Assembly: GCF_024701375.2 (NCBI RefSeq)
Contig: NZ_CP113910.1
Coordinates: 3,472,001 to 3,536,000 of the forward strand
Source: Streptomyces sp. KMM 9044
GTDB taxonomy: Bacteria; Actinomycetota; Actinomycetes; Streptomycetales; Streptomycetaceae
Direction of reading: 5' to 3'
DNA length: 64,000 bases
Shown here piece after piece: positions 8,583 through 17,045 of this stretch. The translations under genes and the position numbers were made by a program. The notes under the pieces are model-generated. The model had not been told where the DNA came from and searched no databases. It saw only the letters and a list, made by a program, of their open reading frames with translations. Numbering within the stretch: position 1 is the first letter of the stretch; every line of letters starts with the position of its first letter.

Positions 8583-9752
8583 GCGGCCCAGTGCGATCGT
8601 ACGCAGGACCAGCTCGGCCGGCCCGTACCGCACCCGGTCCATCAGCCGCACGCTGACGGCGAGCTGGACGGCGTAGAGCAGTACGCACCCCGCGAGGACG
8701 GCGACCGTGCCGGCCCGGTCGTACAGTCCTAGCCCGTACCCGGTGAACACGCAGGCGAGGACGAGCGACTGGGTGAGGTAGTGGCTGAGTGCCATGCGTC
8801 CGGCGGCGGCGAGCACACCGGCCGCCGCCGGGACGCGGGCCTCGCGCCGCAGGAGCAGCAGGAGCAGGCCGCAGGCGTACGACGCCGTGAGCGCCGGCGC
8901 GGTCAGCACCGTCACCGCCTGCCCGACCAGGAACCAGCGGTTGTCCAGTGGCCCGCTCGCGCAGCAGGCGGCGGCCACACCGCCGGCGAGGCCGGGCGGC
9001 AGCAGGCGTACGACGGCCCGCCGCAGCCACACCCGGTCCCGGCCGCGCCGCTCGGCCAGCCGGGACTTCGCCGCCGCGAGCCCTGCCAGGGCGGCGGCCA
9101 GCATGGCCGGCGCGTACAGCAGATCCGTGGCGATCACCGCCGGCAGTTCGCGCAGACGCGCCTCCAGCACCGATCCGGCGTCGCCCCGGTACGCGGCGAC
9201 GGTGTCGGCGACGCGGGGCGCGTACTCGACGGCGGTGACCGGCTCGGTCAGCGCGACGGTCAGCAGCCCGTACCCGAGCAGCAGCGCCGACAGCACCACC
9301 AGCAGGCCGGCAGCGAGGTACAGCGCGGCCCGTGCGGAGATGCCGCGCAGCCCGTACAGCACCAGCGCGATGACGGCGTACGTGGTCAGGATGTCGCCGG
9401 GATACAGGAGGACGGCGTGCGCGGCCCCCAGGACGAACAGGCCCGCGGCGCGCCGCAGATGGCGCGGGGCGAAGGCGACGCCCGCCCGCCGGGCGGACCG
9501 GGACTGGAGGACGAAGCCGTAGCCGAAGAGGAAGGAGAACAGGACGTAGAACTTGGCCGTGACCAGCGCGGTCACCGCCCACGCGGCACCCCGGTCCAGT
9601 GCCGAGGCGCCGGGCCCGCCGCCGAAGGCCGTGTACGGGCCCGCCATCAACTGGGCGTTGACCACCAGGATGCCGAACAGGGCGAACCCGCGCAGCACGT
9701 CGAGTTCGCCGACGCGCCGGGGGCGGTCGGGTGGGGGCCCGGCCGGCCTCAC
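8229..9752 (-). CDS. DUF418-family membrane protein with a repeat-extended C-terminus
   Basis: 507 residues from GTG 9752, which overlaps the stop of the upstream DUF3592-like gene (GTGA). About ten membrane helices. The N-terminal signature RVGELDVLRGFALFGI and the C-terminal block from GRMALSHYLTQS onwards are typical of DUF418 proteins (YeiB type, acyltransferase-3-like fold, function unknown). The family normally ends shortly after 'VLRTIALGRRP'. Here about 115 further residues follow, made of 39-residue repeats (PGTSPHRVSAPAWTASPPAP...) read from the 117 bp array. The tail is Pro/Ala/Ser-rich and probably non-functional, added by duplication of the neighbouring convergent gene's 3' end. 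Confidence 0.85.
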   Translation of the reverse strand: MRPAGPPPDRPRRVGELDVLRGFALFGILVVNAQLMAGPYTAFGGGPGASALDRGAAWAVTALVTAKFYVLFSFLFGYGFVLQSRSARRAGVAFAPRHLRRAAGLFVLGAAHAVLLYPGDILTTYAVIALVLYGLRGISARAALYLAAGLLVVLSALLLGYGLLTVALTEPVTAVEYAPRVADTVAAYRGDAGSVLEARLRELPAVIATDLLYAPAMLAAALAGLAAAKSRLAERRGRDRVWLRRAVVRLLPPGLAGGVAAACCASGPLDNRWFLVGQAVTVLTAPALTASYACGLLLLLLRREARVPAAAGVLAAAGRMALSHYLTQSLVLACVFTGYGLGLYDRAGTVAVLAGCVLLYAVQLAVSVRLMDRVRYGPAELVLRTIALGRRPGTSPHRVSAPAWTASPPAPSARPEPSEGPAAPLPPSRWPGTSPHRVSAPAWTASPPAPSARPEPSEGPAAPLPPSRWPGTSPHRVSAPAWTASPPAPSARPEPSEGPAAPLPPSR

Positions 9753-10141
9753 CCAGCCATCACGGCCCCGGCGCCGAACGCCAGGGGGGCGGACAGGAAC
9801 CACCCGAACGACGGCGCCAGCAGATGTCTGGACGTCCACAGCCTGGCCTGTGTGGGACGCTCCCGTACGTACACGACCGGCACGTTGTCGCCGACCGGGG
9901 GCACTCCGTAGAACGGCCCGCACCGTCCCGGATCGAGGACGAGGTCTCTGCCGAGGTGGTCGGAGAACATGACGAGCCCGCCACGCCGCCGGTCGGCCGC
10001 CTTCCTCGGCGTCACCCACCCCATCACCCGCCGGCCGCGCGCCCACAGGGCCGCGGCCGTCGCCGCTGCCCGGACCGCGGCCAGCAGAAAGCCGAGGCCG
10101 AGCCCCGTACACAACGCGAGAAGCACCAACTGCGCGTTCAT
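9749..10141 (-). CDS. DUF3592-like two-helix membrane protein
   Basis: 130 residues, MNAQLVLLALCTGL. One N-terminal helix (about 4-26), a central soluble segment with 'VPPVGDNVPVVYVRERP' at about 75-93, and a C-terminal helix (about 108-126). This layout resembles DUF3592 domain proteins. ATG 10141 is preferred over ATG 10147 because AAGGG then sits six bases upstream rather than abutting the start. The stop overlaps the GTG of the DUF418 gene, so the two form a minus-strand pair inside an otherwise plus-strand secretion block. Function unknown. Confidence 0.75.
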   Translation of the reverse strand: MNAQLVLLALCTGLGLGFLLAAVRAAATAAALWARGRRVMGWVTPRKAADRRRGGLVMFSDHLGRDLVLDPGRCGPFYGVPPVGDNVPVVYVRERPTQARLWTSRHLLAPSFGWFLSAPLAFGAGAVMAG

Positions 10142-10290
10142 ACCCATCCCTTCGCCCAGGTCCTGCCGTCCGGTGCCCTGCGCGCACAACGGCCGGCGAG
10201 GTCGCCCCGGTTCATCCGGTCGCGTTCCGCCCGCTTTGAACCTCCGGACGGACCGGCCCCGTTGTGTGGGCGACCCATGACACCCCCCCG

Positions 10291-10346
10291 CATCCCCGCA
10301 TCCCCGCATCCCCGCATTCCTGCATCCCCGCATCCCCGCATCCCTG
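10291..10346. repeat. 8 bp microsatellite-like repeat (catccccg)n
   Basis: Seven near-perfect copies of catccccg lie between the divergent DUF3592-like gene and the NlpC/P60 gene, 36 bp before the latter's ATG and close to its ribosome site (GAAGGGAG, 10363-10370). Copy-number change would alter promoter-to-start spacing; there is no direct evidence that it does. Confidence 0.9.
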
Positions 10347-10381
10347 CCCATGCGGCGCCTACGAAGGGAGCCACAGCCCAC

Positions 10382-11416
10382 ATGAGACGGACCCCGCGCG
10401 CACACGGCCACCGGACGGTGGCCGTGGTCACGACGGCTCTCGCTCTGACGGCGGCGCTCCACCAGCCCGCCAGTGCCGAGCCGGCGACCCTCCCCGAGGT
10501 GCGTGCCGAACTCGACCGCCTCTACCACGACGCCGAGGTCGCCACGGAGAAGTACAACGCCGTCGACGGCGAGGTGACCCGGCAGAAGAAGCGCGTCAGC
10601 ACGCTCAAGGCCCAAGTGATGTCGACGGAAAAGAAACTGACCCGCCTCACCGAACTGGCCGGGGTGGCGGCCCGCACCCAGTACCGCGGTGGCGGTGTCC
10701 CCGCCGAGGTTCAGTTCGTCCTCGCCGACAACCACGAACGTGCCCTGGACAACGCCTCCCTGGCCCGCCAGGCGCACCGGGGAACGAACCGTGTGATGAC
10801 GACCCTGGCCAAGACCCAGGAGGAGCTGCGCACGCGCAGCGACGACGCGGACGACGAACTGAAGCGGCTGCGCAAGAACCGCAGATCCATGGACTCCCAC
10901 CGCACAACGATCCAGGCCCGCATCGACGAGGCACAGAAGGTGGAGTCGCGGCTGGCGGAGGAGCAGCGCCGTGAACTGGCCGCGCTCGAAAGGGAGACCG
11001 CCGACGAGGCCCAGGCGAAGTGGGTGGAGTCGGGCGTCCTCGACACTGCTGGCACCGAGGGCAGCAGCGCGGGCAGCAAGGCCGTCGCCTTCGCCACCCG
11101 TGAGCTCGGCAAGCCCTACGTCTGGGGCGCCGAGGGCCCCGACTCCTACGACTGCTCCGGCCTCACCTCGCAGGCATGGCTGGCGGCGGGCGTGGCCATC
11201 CCGCGCACCTCGCAGGAGCAGTGGCGCCTGCTCCACCGCGTCCCGGTCGCGGACATGCGCCCCGGTGACCTGATCATCTACAACGCCGACGCCACCCACG
11301 TCTCCCTCTACATCGGCGACGGCCGGATGATCCACGCCCCGCGCCCGGGGCGCTCGGTGACGGTGGCGCCGGCCGGGTCGCTGGAGATCCTCGGGGTGGT
11401 GCGGCCCGACGCGTGA
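10382..11416 (+). CDS. secreted coiled-coil NlpC/P60 peptidoglycan endopeptidase
   Basis: 344 residues. A signal peptide (basic RRTPRAHGHR, then a hydrophobic stretch ending LHQPASA) is followed by a long coiled coil (about 35-210) and a C-terminal NlpC/P60 domain. The catalytic Cys is in YDCSGLTSQAWL and the His in THVSLYIGDG. The enzyme should cleave stem peptides in the wall. The coiled coil plus NlpC/P60 layout resembles RipA/SagA-type hydrolases of actinobacteria. Beside a type IV-like machine it may open the wall, as VirB1 lysozymes do elsewhere; that link is inferred from position only. ATG 10382 has GAAGGGAG about eleven bases upstream; the longer frame from 9731 has no coding character. 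Confidence 0.93.
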   Translation: MRRTPRAHGHRTVAVVTTALALTAALHQPASAEPATLPEVRAELDRLYHDAEVATEKYNAVDGEVTRQKKRVSTLKAQVMSTEKKLTRLTELAGVAARTQYRGGGVPAEVQFVLADNHERALDNASLARQAHRGTNRVMTTLAKTQEELRTRSDDADDELKRLRKNRRSMDSHRTTIQARIDEAQKVESRLAEEQRRELAALERETADEAQAKWVESGVLDTAGTEGSSAGSKAVAFATRELGKPYVWGAEGPDSYDCSGLTSQAWLAAGVAIPRTSQEQWRLLHRVPVADMRPGDLIIYNADATHVSLYIGDGRMIHAPRPGRSVTVAPAGSLEILGVVRPDA

Positions 11417-11518
11417 ACCTCCCGTCCGGGGACAGCACGTGGAACGCGCACCGGCCGCCGCCCCGGCACCGAGCACCGATCTCCCAGCCGCCACACCACG
11501 CACCACCAGAAGGGCGCC

Positions 11519-12040
11519 ATGTCCACCACCCAGTCGACCCACTCCGAGGTCTCCGCAGCCGGGCGACCCGACGCCGCGCCGTCCCAGGGGGCCGGCAGCG
11601 GTCCGGCGACCCCGGCCCCCGGCGAGAAGCCCTCCGCCCCGCCCCGCTTCATCCTCTACCTGGACGGACCCGCGTACGCGCAGACGCTGCGCCAGCTGAC
11701 CCTGTGGACGCACCACGTGCTGCTGCCGGTCTACGGCAGGGAGGTCACCTCCCAGTCCCCCTGGTGCTCCGTGTGGTGGGAACACCCCGAGGCCGTGGCC
11801 CAGTTGCACGGTCTGTGGCTCGCCTGGGGGGATCTCACCGGCCCCGGTTCCGACATGACCGGACCCGCCATCTGGCACCGCGACTACATGTCGTCGGTCA
11901 TGGTCACCCTTCGGGACCCGCAGGGACCGTTCGCGGGCTGCAAGCCCGGCATGCACCGCCCGAAGGAGAAACCCGTCGTCGAGGCGATGGACCCCTTCGG
12001 GCCGCCGCCCCCTCCGCCGCCGCCGTCCCCGTGGTCCTGA
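11519..12040 (+). CDS. DUF4913 domain protein
   Basis: 173 residues. A disordered N-terminus (about 1-40) precedes a compact domain with the pattern PWCSVWWEHPEAVAQLHGLW, then GPAIWHRDY and GPFAGCKPG. This I recognise as DUF4913, a family common on Streptomyces plasmids and beside actinobacterial type IV-like loci. A poly-proline tail (GPPPPPPPPSPWS) ends the protein. The molecular role is unknown; the Trp/His/Cys-rich domain could bind nucleic acid or metal, but I cannot show either. It is the first gene after the wall hydrolase and probably belongs to the same functional block. Confidence 0.8.
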   Translation: MSTTQSTHSEVSAAGRPDAAPSQGAGSGPATPAPGEKPSAPPRFILYLDGPAYAQTLRQLTLWTHHVLLPVYGREVTSQSPWCSVWWEHPEAVAQLHGLWLAWGDLTGPGSDMTGPAIWHRDYMSSVMVTLRDPQGPFAGCKPGMHRPKEKPVVEAMDPFGPPPPPPPPSPWS

Positions 12041-12218
12041 CGGAGCCGTGCGGGGTACCGCTCCGGCAGGTGGTACGTGCGGGCGGAAGGTGATGAACCG
12101 TCTGCCTCGGCAGCCGCGTTGTGGTTGCAGAGCGGAGTAAGCATCCGGTCGGCGGAGCCGGACCCGGCACCGTCACAGGCTCCGTGCGGAGCGATCACCT
12201 CCCGGAAGGAAGGGTGAC

Positions 12219-13106
12219 ATGGCAGGATCCACCCACTCGGACGACAGCGCCAATTCCAACGCCAGTTCCTACGTGTCCGTCAGAATCAGTCAGGACAGAA
12301 GGGGGACATGGGCCGAGGTCTCCAGCAAGCCTGCCCCGGACAACGCGCCTCCGCTGTTCGCCGGGGCCGGAACCGGCGTGTACGACCGAACCAACCAGCA
12401 GTTCTACGCGGTCAACACGGACAACCCGCAGGGCAGCCAGGTCGCGCGGTGGAGCAATAGTGCGGCGCAGTGGGTCGCGGATAACAGGTCCCGCATCGCG
12501 AAGGCCCTGGTCGACGTCGCCCCGACCCTCATCCAGGGCGCCTCCACCTTTGCCCCCGGCAGAGCGGGAACGATCATCAACGGCGTCGGCATCGCCGCCC
12601 AGGGCTTGGTGGCCGGCCATGAGCTCTACGGCCAGTACCAGCAGCACCGCTCGGGCGGCCACGTCGACGGGGTCCAGGTCAGCACGAGCCTCGGCCGGCT
12701 GGCATCCACGGCTCTGAACACGTACGCGGCTGTGGGCGACCAGGAGTCCGACACCACCAAGATGGTCGGCGGAGCGGGCTCCTGGGTGGCCGGCGGCGCG
12801 ACCATGGCCGACATCATGCACCACGCCCACACCGATCCCGGACGGGTGGCGCAGGACCCCGGTTACGAGATGTACGGAATACACCGCAACCCGCCTCTCG
12901 GTAACCAGCCGGGCCAGTACCCGCCCGGGTACAACCCTGCCTCGCCGCCCCCGTCCTCCACGTCGTCCCTGCCGGCCTCGGCCAACAACGCTCCGGCCGG
13001 GAACTTCAACCCGCCCAGCAGCTCCACGAAAACCAGCAGGGCACCGGTGGAGCCGCTGTCGAGTAAGGCTCAGGGCAAGAAGCCCGAACGCCGGAAGCGC
13101 AAGTAG
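12219..13106 (+). CDS. uncharacterised protein of the T4SS-like block
   Basis: 295 residues with AAGGAAGGG at about 12205-12213 as ribosome site. I do not recognise the family. The N-terminal 90 residues are soluble; residues 95-205 are Ala/Gly-rich with repeated helical segments (TIINGVGIAAQGLVAGHELYG, SWVAGGATMADIMHH) that could be amphipathic or membrane-inserting. From about 225 to the end it is proline/serine-rich and closes with a very basic tail (KKPERRKRK). A basic, disordered C-terminus is common in type IV secretion substrates, so it is a candidate cargo by inference. No signal peptide is visible. Confidence 0.65.
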   Translation: MAGSTHSDDSANSNASSYVSVRISQDRRGTWAEVSSKPAPDNAPPLFAGAGTGVYDRTNQQFYAVNTDNPQGSQVARWSNSAAQWVADNRSRIAKALVDVAPTLIQGASTFAPGRAGTIINGVGIAAQGLVAGHELYGQYQQHRSGGHVDGVQVSTSLGRLASTALNTYAAVGDQESDTTKMVGGAGSWVAGGATMADIMHHAHTDPGRVAQDPGYEMYGIHRNPPLGNQPGQYPPGYNPASPPPSSTSSLPASANNAPAGNFNPPSSSTKTSRAPVEPLSSKAQGKKPERRKRK

Positions 13107-13135
13107 CCGCACCGCTCCGTACCGGCCCGGCACAG

Positions 13136-13168
13136 GGCGGCCGCGTCCTTGGGGGAGGCGCGGCCGCC
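13136..13168. terminator. hairpin after the 12219-13106 gene
   Basis: Perfect 10 bp arms GGCGGCCGCG (13136-13145) and CGCGGCCGCC (13159-13168) flank a 13-base loop, 30 bp after the stop codon. There is no T-run, as is usual for Streptomyces terminators. Confidence 0.6.
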
Positions 13169-13268
13169 GTGCCGTGACCCGCCGGGGCGCTTCACTCGTT
13201 GAACCGTTGCCCCCGGCCCACCCGTTGTCGCTTCGTGTCCGAACCTCCGACCTGAGAGAGGGGGCACC

Positions 13269-15190
13269 GTGGCGGATGACAACGCGGCCTCCCCGAGCCG
13301 GAACCGGTTGACCAAGGAGCGCCCCGAGGTCGGACTGGCGCGTGACCAGGTCAAGACCGAGTACCGCCTGCGGGACGAGCGTCGCGACAACGGGCGGGAC
13401 CCGACCGACACGGCGGGCCTCTGGAACCGTCTGGCGGCCGAGCTGCGCCGGCTCATGGACCGTCTGACGGGCCGGTCGCAGTCGGCGGCGACCCCGGCCG
13501 GCGGGGACTACGCGTCCGTCGGCGGACGGGAGGCCGACCGGTCCGAGCCGTGGCCGCCCGTCCCGGCACAGAGGCCGGCGGAGAAATCGTCCGAGATGTC
13601 CTCGGCGCAATCGGCGCATCCGGACGTGGCGCGCCTCGGGGAGAGGATCGGCCGGCTGTCGACGCTCCAGCACGAGGCCTTCGAGGACGCGGTTCTCCAC
13701 CTGGTCAGGACCGACGCGAACTGGCAGAAGGCGTTCGAGCAGTCCCCCGAGAGCATGCCGACCGTCGCCCGGTACGCCGCCAACGCGTACATGCGGGAGT
13801 CGCTGCGGGAGACGTCCCAAGGTGTGGACCCGCCTCAGCGGGAAAGGACTCCGGCGCAGGACACCGCACTGCGGACCACGCCGGTCACGGCCACGAACGC
13901 CTACACCGACAGCAGTACGCAGACAGACATGAACACGAGCACGAACACTGCTGCCCCCACCCTCACCGCCACCGAGGCCATGGAGGCCGCCCGGGACCGG
14001 ATCATGGCCGCCGACGCACAGCAGTTCGCGGCGCTGCGCGAGCGCTGGGAGCGTCCGGCTTCGCCGGAGCGGTCGGACGCCGCACTGGCAGTGGCACCAG
14101 TCGTGGAGCAGGGCCGGAGCGGCTTCGAGGGGCTCCGCCGGAACGGGATGGCCGACGGCCAGGCCTTCCAAGCAGCCCAGCAGACGCAATGGGAACGCCT
14201 CGGCACCACCCCCACCTTCACCCCCAGTGCCCAGGACGCCTTCGACGGACAGGCCTTCCGCGCCGCCGAGCAAGCCCAACGGGAGCAGCTCGGCACCAGC
14301 CCCACCCTCACCCCGCGCCCCGCCGACGCCTTCGACGGCCAGGCCTTCCAAGCAGCCCAGCAGACGCAATGGGAACGCCTCGGCACCACCCCCACCTTCA
14401 CCCCCAGTGCCCAGGACGCCTTCGACGGACAGGCCTTCCGCGCCGCCGAGCAAGCCCAACGGGAGCAGCTCGGCACCACCCCACCCTCACCCCGCGCCCC
14501 GCCGACGCCTTCGACGGACAGGCCTTCCAAGCAGCCCAGCAGACGCAATGGGAACGCCTCGGCACCACCCCCACCTTCACCCCCAGTGCCCAGGACGCCT
14601 TCGACGGACAGGCCTTCCGCGCCGCCGAGCAAGCCCAACGGGAGCAGCTCGGCACCAGCCCCACCCTCACCCCGCGCCCCGCCGACGCCTTCGACGGACA
14701 GGCCTTCCGCGCCGCCGAGCAAGCCCAACGGGAGCAGCTCGGCACCACCCCCACCCTCACCCCGCGCCCCGCCGACGCCTTCGACGGACAGGCCTTCCAA
14801 GCAGCCCAGCAGACGCAATGGGAACGCCTCGGCACCACCCCCACCTTCACCCCCAGTGCCCAGGACGCCTTCGACGGCCAGGCCTTTCTCGCGGCCGAGC
14901 GGGCCGCTCAGCAGACCGGACGGGCCGCCCACGCAGGCGGCCCGGTGGGCAGCGCCCCCACGAGCGCGCCCCCGAGCCCCGTAGCGCCCCTGGCGCCGTC
15001 CGCACCCCTGCCGTCCCTGCTCAGCGGCGACGGGCACGCGGCCCTGCGCAGCTCGCTCGAGTCGCTCGCCCCCCTGCGCTCCCCCACGGCCCCGGGCAGC
15101 AGCGACTCACCGACGAGGTCCTCCAGCCCGGCGCCCGTTAGAGCCCACACCACCACACGCACGAACTCCCAGCCGAGAGGACGGAAATGA
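13269..15190 (+). pseudogene. DGQAF-repeat protein, frame broken inside the repeats
   Basis: The gene opens at GTG 13269 (GAGAGGGGG upstream). About 290 residues of unrecognised, charged, mostly helical sequence precede eight 30-residue repeats of two kinds, DAFDGQAFQAAQQTQWERL... (A) and DAFDGQAFRAAEQAQREQL... (B), ordered A B A B A B B A. The fourth repeat lacks one C in the run at about 14478-14482 compared with its sister copies. This shifts the frame: the first frame stops at 14984, while the repeats and a C-terminal tail (AERAAQQTGRAAH to SQPRGRK) continue in another frame to 15190. Restoring the base gives about 640 residues. It could be an error in a repeat-rich assembly. No known family; a secretion substrate is possible from position. 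Confidence 0.8.
14152..14864 (+). repeat. 90 bp coding tandem repeat, eight units
   Basis: Unit boundaries marked by gacgccttcgacgg occur at 14235, 14325, 14415, 14504, 14594, 14684, 14774 and 14864. Spacing is exactly 90 bp except 89 bp between 14415 and 14504, which pins the missing base to that copy. Units of each type are nearly identical at the DNA level, so expansion or gene conversion is recent. Confidence 0.95.
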
Positions 15191-15220
15191 CATACGTCGC
15201 CCCACCAGGAGGCGTGATCC

Positions 15221-16873
15221 ATGCGTAGACCCCTCATCCACAGGCCCGTCCTGCGCAGGCCCGTCCTGCGCAGACGCACCTCGTTCCTGCTGGCACTGCT
15301 CCTGGTCGCGGTCGGGGTCACCGGCACCGCCCTGCTGATCCAGAACCAGCGCTCGGACGACGTGAGCATCGCGGGCACACCGGCCGCCAACGCCGGCGAG
15401 CACACCGTCACCTTCAAGAACACGACGGGCCAGCGGATCTGGATCGGCAGCACGGTCAACGCCGACGGGTCGGCCGAACTCACCGGGCTTCCGACGCTGG
15501 ACCCGGGCCAGTCGGCCACCATCACGATCCCCGAGAACTCCGGCGCCGGACACTGGCGCGGCAAGTTCTTCGCCCGCGAGGGCTGCACCGGCGAGGAGGG
15601 CAGCACGTTCCACTGCGCCGTCGGCGACTGCGGTCCGTACTCCGACCGGTGCTCGACCGGTGAACAGCCGACCGGACTGGCCGAGTTCAACTTCGACCCG
15701 AAGGACAGCCTGGCGCCCTGGTACAACGTCAGCTATGTCAACGCCGTCGCGTCGCCGATCACCATCACGCCGGACGGCGTGACACCGCCCGAGTCGGGCG
15801 AGTGCACGTCGGCGGGGTGCGTCGAGGACCTGCTGGCCGCCTGCCCGGCCGACAACCTGGTCAAGGACGAGGCCACCGGCCGGGCGCTGGTCTGCGTCAA
15901 CCCGAACCGGGACGCGAAGACCCCCTACAGCGACGCGCTGGCCGGCAAGTGCCCGACCGCGTACAGCTGGTCCAAGCACGACACCGAGCAGGGCAACCAG
16001 GTCGTGTACCAGTGCCGGCAGTGCACCGGCATGACCGTCACCTTCCACGGAACCGGCGAGGCCGCCGTCCGGACCGACGACAACGCCGCGTCCCCGCCGG
16101 CTCCCGTGGTCACCGAGCAGTCCCGCGAGGGCGGCACCACCCCGGCCGCCTCCCGCAAGGGCATCAGCCTCAACCCCGTGGCGGGTGCCTCCGAGGCCCT
16201 GGCCGACTCCGGTTCGTCCTGGTTCTACAACTGGGCCTCCTCCAGCGACGGTGTCACCAAGCCGGAGGGCGTCGAGTACGTCCCGATGATCTGGGGCCCC
16301 GACTCGGTCACCGACGCCCAGCTGGGCCAGGCGGCCAAGGAGGGGAAGGTGCTGCTCGGCTTCAACGAGCCGGACCATCCGGGCCAGGCCACCATGTCGC
16401 CCGAACAGGCGCTGGACCTGTGGCCCCGGCTGGAGTCCACCGGTCTGCGCCTGGGCGCGCCCGCGGTCGCCTCCGGCGGGGACCTCGAGGGCGGCTGGCT
16501 GGACCGGTTCATGAAGGGGGCCGAACAGCGCGGTCTGCGCGTCGACTTCATTCCCCTGCACTGGTACGGCGCCGACTTCGGCCCCGACGCCGTCGACCAG
16601 CTGCGCGGCTATCTGCAGGCCGTGCACGACCGCTACAACAAGCCGGTCTGGCTCACGGAGTACGCCCTGATCGACTTCTCCCAGGGCACCCCGCGCTACC
16701 CGAGTGAACAGGAGCAGACCGCCTTCGTCCGGTCCTCGACCAGGATGCTGAACGGCCTGGACTTCCTGGAGCGCTACGCGTGGTTCGTGCTGTCCACCGA
16801 GACCCACCGGACGGGGCTCTACGACGGGGCGGTCGCCAACGCGAGCGGGCGCGTCTACCGCGAGGTGCGCTGA
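15221..16873 (+). CDS. secreted thaumatin-like plus GH128 (Asl1-type) glycoside hydrolase
   Basis: 550 residues. An arginine-rich N-terminus with a duplicated VLRRPVLRR motif leads into one hydrophobic helix (signal or anchor, about 22-41). Residues about 55-300 look like a thaumatin-like fold: TFKNTTGQRIWIGSTVN, REGCTGEEG and many cysteines. Residues about 305-550 match the Asl1-like/GH128 catalytic domain, with the probable acid/base Glu in LGFNEPDHPG and the probable nucleophile in WLTEYALIDF. GH128 enzymes cleave beta-1,3-glucan, so fungal or oomycete wall glucan is a likely substrate and the thaumatin-like part may bind it. The gene follows the repeat protein by about 30 bp. A strong hairpin ends the unit. 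Confidence 0.88.
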   Translation: MRRPLIHRPVLRRPVLRRRTSFLLALLLVAVGVTGTALLIQNQRSDDVSIAGTPAANAGEHTVTFKNTTGQRIWIGSTVNADGSAELTGLPTLDPGQSATITIPENSGAGHWRGKFFAREGCTGEEGSTFHCAVGDCGPYSDRCSTGEQPTGLAEFNFDPKDSLAPWYNVSYVNAVASPITITPDGVTPPESGECTSAGCVEDLLAACPADNLVKDEATGRALVCVNPNRDAKTPYSDALAGKCPTAYSWSKHDTEQGNQVVYQCRQCTGMTVTFHGTGEAAVRTDDNAASPPAPVVTEQSREGGTTPAASRKGISLNPVAGASEALADSGSSWFYNWASSSDGVTKPEGVEYVPMIWGPDSVTDAQLGQAAKEGKVLLGFNEPDHPGQATMSPEQALDLWPRLESTGLRLGAPAVASGGDLEGGWLDRFMKGAEQRGLRVDFIPLHWYGADFGPDAVDQLRGYLQAVHDRYNKPVWLTEYALIDFSQGTPRYPSEQEQTAFVRSSTRMLNGLDFLERYAWFVLSTETHRTGLYDGAVANASGRVYREVR

Positions 16874-16928
16874 GGTGGGTCGAGGTGCCCTGAGGTACTG
16901 ACGCGCTGAGGCACCCGCCGCGAGCAGC

Positions 16929-16978
16929 ACGGGGACGGTTCAACTCCCAAAAGGTCATCGGAGTTGAACCGTCCCCGT
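16929..16978. terminator. 19 bp-arm inverted repeat, probable bidirectional terminator
   Basis: Arms 16929-16947 and 16960-16978 are perfect reverse complements (core GGACGGTTCAACTCC) around a 12-base loop. It lies 56 bp after the GH128 stop and 67 bp past the end of the convergent AfsR-type gene, so it could stop transcription from both sides. Confidence 0.8.
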
Positions 16979-17045
16979 CTCACAGCCGTTGTTCCGGTGC
17001 GTCCCGGCGACTCCCGGCGGGGCTCACCATCGGAGGAGATCCATG

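Noticed and set aside
10291..10346. CRISPR-like array
   Set aside because: Units are 8 bp and contiguous with no spacers; it is a simple tandem repeat. No CRISPR or cas genes occur in the window.
12195..14459. Minus-strand open frame of 754 codons over the repeat gene
   Set aside because: It is antisense to the DGQAF repeats and Gly/Glu/Leu-rich by codon mirror; no start signal or family.
1..16873. Calling the secretion block a complete integrative conjugative element
   Set aside because: No relaxase, integrase, replication gene or att-type repeat is visible in the window.
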